Source: Pyxicephalus adspersus (taxonomy: Eukaryota > Chordata > Amphibia > Anura > Pyxicephalidae). From it: DNA of 64,000 nt. The notes below the pieces were generated by a model, which saw nothing but the letters and a program-made list of their open reading frames with translations, was not told the DNA's origin and searched no databases. Of this stretch, positions 39,801 to 45,500 are shown one piece after another. The position numbers and the translations under genes are program-made. Every line of letters starts with the position of its first letter. Position 1 is the first letter of the stretch. Location: contig NC_092859.1 of assembly GCF_032062135.1 (NCBI RefSeq), positions 40,423,839-40,487,838 on the forward strand. The letters run 5' to 3'.

Positions 39801-42473
39801 AACCAAACACATAGGTTTGATAAGCAGTTGCATAAATATTGTGAAACATAAAAAAAATGCAAATATCACAATTTGTCTTCCAGAAGCTCTTTTCTTTCAA
39901 CTATCAAGCTGTGAAAAACAGTAAAAAAAAAAAAAATCCAAATGGTTTGGTTGGAGGTGAAGCCTGAAACGGTTAAAGGACAAGTACACCATGTAAATAC
40001 CAGTTATTTAAAATGATGTAGGCAAGCCCCACTCATTTCCATTCTCCCATCTAACAGCGAGTGGGGTACTTGCTGAAGCATTCTTTCCACAAAACAGCTA
40101 AAACTGGAATGTTAAGGTGCCTAAATAGGTTTATTTATATTCATCTGGTTATTGGCAGTACAGATTTATTTCAGGCAGAAGCTAAAAATGACCAATCCAT
40201 CAGTACTACATCCTCAACGCTGAAATAAATCTACAGACCACATAATGTTGTTCACTTACTTGCTTTGTAGTTTCTTCTTCAGATTCAGAGCTGGAAGAAA
40301 TCTCTTCATTCTTTTTCGCTCCTGGTGCAGACAATAAACTGGCAGCTATAAGCACAAAAGGAGAAGAAAAAAAAAAGCACAAATAATGTTAGAAAAAGAA
40401 CTATTTTAAAAGCAGAAATAGTGACAAAAATATTTTTTACAGGTTCTGGTCAAGGTAGATTTATAAGTTAGTGTCAAACATGTAAACATTAGCTCATTTT
40501 ACTTTCACTTACTTTGCACAGGGACAGTTTTTGCCGACACCATCTGGGTTTCGCCATCAGAAGAATCACCCTCTGAAGAAACAAACTCTGCTGATTTTGG
40601 TCCTTTAGGAGTTGCCTTTTTGGGAGTCACCTTAACAACCTTTGAAGCTTCAGTAACCAAATTCATTGTCTTTTTAACTTGTTTGTTCTGCTAAAGAAGG
40701 AAACAAACATAAATAATTTTGTTCTACCAGTTTAACAGGTAGTTTGCTAAAGAAAAAAAAAATTGGAGTGTATGAACAAAACTATAATCCTGGGTAGTCA
40801 TTTTCAAGATGTAACGAATAAAATAGATAAGCAGGTGAAGGGCTTACTCAATGTTAACTACAAAGCAGGGGTACACATTCCTTTGGGTACATATCAATTG
40901 TAGTGCACATCCATAAAAAAGAAACCAAAAAATTGTGAAATCTGCATCAAAAGTTTGTCAGTCAGATTATAGAACCTGACTTGAGAATTTGTAGCAGATC
41001 CTTGGCATTTGGATAGTGTGGCATGAAGCATGCACTCGAACTGGATTACAATGCTTTTAGGATTCTGAGGGTCTACTGAATTGCGAGCATAAAATCCACG
41101 GGAAAAAAATCTTTCCATTGAGTCCTTTCTGATGTATGTGAAAAATCCATCGAACCTGAAGTCTTTGCAAGTGATTAAACACTGGAGCTGAATATTAGCC
41201 TTTCGGACCCCCCTTCAGCAAAACAGGGTGTGTTAACATTCTGAGTTATGAAGATCTCATTGAGTTACTTACCCTTCAATGAATTGTCTTGCAGGAATTT
41301 GGTCTAGCACACGTGCATGGCACAGCTCCCAGTTAGGAAAGTCAAAAATCTGTCTCTTTCCTGTCTGCAAGATGAGACCGTACCAAATTTCCTGCACTGT
41401 TACTCAGTCGCGTCTATATTCCGCAGTTACTGAACCCCAAGCAATAGGGATAAAGCCAAACAAATTCTCTTCCATGTGTCTGCATTTTTATAATGTGAGC
41501 TGAATGATGAGAAGAGTCAGCGAATGATCTGACTGGCTGTATGGAACTAAACTAGATCATTCTGGATGGTATAAGCCACTGAACAAGGTGTAAGAAACAC
41601 AGAGTTCATGCAGTAGTAGTATATCCCTCTTGACACATTTGTTAGTGTTAAAACTAAACTGGGATTTTTCATATCTGAAATAAAGCCAGATACAGAGTAT
41701 GTTGATGTTTGTGTTCCCACTGGGGAAATATACCTATTGGTGTGACTGTTGTCAAGATAGAAAGTAGGGAAAATCCTATATTAGTGTTGTCATGAGAGCA
41801 AGTGCCATTGTTAATTCTCAGTACATGAAAACACAGATCAGAGCCCGCTTTGAGTTAATTTAGAAATTTCTGTTTTCCTTCATTACCATACTTCTCATAC
41901 TATTAAATAAACTGAAGCTATACTTTTACTTCAGGATACAATTAGAAGAGTGGGCAGCTTCTATCTGGAGCTATGTCGAATGATAATCTTCTGCCACACA
42001 ATGATCACAGTCTGTTTTACAGGGTCAGAGGAAATAAGAAAATAAAAAGAACTATATTAAAATACTAAATATACTTAAAAGGTTACTGGAGCACTAAACG
42101 TTAGAAAAACTGAGCATACCAAGTATTTACCTTTCAGGCCAGCTCCCATTAGGGGAGGAGTTGTGGTCTGGCTTATTCATGCGTGTATATGGCACCTAAA
42201 AGTGGACTTTTCATTAAGAGATTATGAAATATGCCCTTTGTGGAAACAGAAAGAAAAAAAAACTTCTGATTGCTGTTTTAACTCTCTAAATAACTTGTCA
42301 GTTATCTGCATGCTTGTTTCAGGAGTGTGATCAAACCAAAAGATGAGCAGTACCTCCAGGCAATTAGAGTTCTTTGGAATGAATTTAGCAAAGGGCAACT
42401 AACATAACCTTCTCAGTGGCAGGCCCGCATTTTTTTCAATGGAGCTGTTAACAGACAGATTATCACATCAGGT

Positions 42474-42514
<41 letters not shown>

Positions 42515-45500
42515 TGCAGACCTGCTGAATGCAGATGGAGATTAGAAATATTCAAATATTCATTAGCAATAAAATTATCTCACTTAAAAGAAGATTGAAT
42601 TATGTATCATATTAAGTATTGACAAAAATAATAGGAAAAAACTTAATTTACAAAACCACTATACATTCCCTTTAAATTCCTTACCTTCTTTGTGTTTGAA
42701 CTCTCTTTTGCTGCAACGTCTAAAAAAAATAAAAAAAAAAAAATAAAGTGTATACAGGTGAATAGATGGCAGATTCAATCACAAGACTTTTCATCTGATG
42801 GCAAATATTGCTGTATGTGGAAATGGCTATCTTACTGTGATCAGAAGATTCAGAGGATTTCTTGGAAGCTTTTTTACTCTTTGCTCCATCTTTTTTTGTT
42901 TTCTTTTTCTTCTTTGATTTCCTGCAGAATGAAAAGGATGCAGATTTGTTCTGATAAAGTCTTGCATAGCTGAATCTCATTCTAAACATTTATGATCACA
43001 TTCCATATGCGAGAGGTTAAATAGCTTAGTGACACTTTCTGAAATAGTCTCTAAGGTTTCATCCAGTTCTTGTCCTGCATTCTATGAGGATTATTGACAT
43101 TATGCATGCTCATGTGAATATTACCCGAGCTATGGAATGCTTCTTACCGCTTTGCACAGGAACACTGCCCATATTAAAATACTCAGTCAGTGATGCCAAG
43201 AAAACCTCAGTTAATACTTTTGCCATCTCAAATGAAAACTTCCCAAAGGCTAAAGGGAAATTCAGACAAGTACTTCACAGCTCATCTAATCCCAAGAATG
43301 TAATATAAATGTTTATATATATAAAAAAAAAAATCATTAGCATGACAACCAGATATCTTATGGTAACCTCCATCATTTTTATGACAGATTCCATTTTTTC
43401 TAAACAGAGGGCTTTAGGCTGGCCAGAGAGTATACAATCTGATTGTACAAGCTTTAAAAAATCTCCTTTAGATATACTAAATAAATAATATAGGGACATG
43501 TGAATAATTCATGTCAGTCTCTTGTACTACAGGATTTGACAACGGTTCCAATAGAAAATGTGTAGACTTAATAGTATGTGGTAGATCTCAGAAAATCTCA
43601 TGACAGTTCCTTCTACTTGTGTACTAGAAGGAAAGTTCTGCCGGCTTTAGTAATAATAATACTTTCAATGTTGTCAAAAGAAAAGAATGGTGTGAAATGG
43701 CAGTGAGCAAATCACAGAAGGATAACTAAGGTAGTGTTTTCTAAATCTGTTACAAATAATCTGCATATTTTGTACAAAACTACAAGGCCAGTAAAGGCAC
43801 CTTGCAGAGACAGTTGAATTTCTGTACGATTTATAAAAATATAGGTAGTTGTGGATAAAACAAACAAATAAAAAAGGTCAATTTGGGATGCTGTTTAGCT
43901 ACACGCCATATACAGCACAGCATTCAGAACTATGTAACACTAAAAATGCCATGGAATGAGCAGAGGGAAATGCAGACATTTCTGGCTTCAATTTCTGTTG
44001 AAGCAAAATGAAGCTGCAAATACTCATCAGAGGGGCTAGCTAAATACACCAGATCTTGTTTACATCTTTTTTTGTCCAGGTGACCTCTTTCAATGAAAAG
44101 TTGCAGGAAATCCAATATTTTACAGCCGTCACAAGAATAGAGGAAAACTTCTTAGTGTAATACCAGTTTTGGTGTCCAAGAAAGTTCAAACCATTCAATG
44201 TTCAATCCAAAACTAAAAGAACAAAGGAAAGTTTACTTTACATATCAGTGTATATACTTACTTTTTCCAAAGCTTGTAGACTTTTTGCAGAGTGACCTTT
44301 GATGTAGTAAATTGCTAAGGAAACAAATGCATAAAATTTTAATCTCACAATATAAAAAGTCATTTGGAAAAATAAATCCCTGCAAAAGAAGATGATTTCA
44401 ATCTAACACCGCAGCAGTATGTTAAGTGCAGAAAAGTACAGCAGCATACAGCATTAGTGTTGGTCAAATATCTCACTATTCAATTCGACAACTATTGGAT
44501 CGAATACGGAGATATTGTTTGGGTGATCGAATGCCGAATTCGAACACCATTAAAGTCAATGGTGGGAGAATTCTGGTTATTTTTAGAGACTGTGAAGAAC
44601 TGCAAAAGCAATCAGGGGAGTGGAGCTGACAGCTCCGCTCTCCTGATTGCTCTGGCAGCCCTTTACTAGTTGTATGTGTTCTTCATTTTGTTCATTCATT
44701 GAAAAGATCCCCGGTGCACTAGAGGTTAACTGGGGACAAGTTCCCCATTAATTCACCTCTAGTGCTCTGTGATTGGCTGGGAAAAGGAAAATCCTGATGA
44801 GGCTTGAGCTGTCATCAGGGTTTACCATTTCTCAGCCAATCACAGAGCACTAGATAAATGGGGAAGCTTGTCCCCATTTAACCTCCAGTGCTCGGGGATC
44901 CCACACAGACAGGAGGATTCCCACGGCTGTGCAGCTGTGGGACTCATCCTGTCATTGTAGGATAACCTGTAAAAAAATAAAAGTTAGTTACACAAATCAC
45001 AAACATTCAACAAATTACTTTAACATTAATTTTTTTAACACATTTTTTACACACGAATTTGCAGTCGAATCACGTGTTTTTCAGGTAGAGTCTATCTGAA
45101 TTCGAACTGCCATATTCGGGGTCGAATATAAAGACAACCCGAATTCGAACACCAACACTATACAGCATATCCAGAAGGCCATCAAGTACCCTGAATAATG
45201 AAAGATTCATGCTATCTACACGGCTATTTTCCTTCCAGCACTGACATTATCTGGATAAAATATGAACTGCTATGGGCTATGTTTAGATTGGCAGCAAGGT
45301 TTTGGTGTCATTACCGCTTCCTCATGTCAAGAAATGACTGCCTGGAGTTGACGTTACATGTAACTTTTACCAGAGTGACTCATATAAAAATGAATGGGGG
45401 CGGCAGTGAGGGGTTCAATACAACTGCTGCCCGCTGTCAAAAGCACTGCAGTGCAAGCGATTAAGATGCAAATAGCAAAGTGCCAGTCACCAGTGTGGGA

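Noticed and set aside
42720..42989. Single 89-residue minus-strand frame as a gene
   Set aside because: It is tcof1 exon 3 plus translated intron on both sides.
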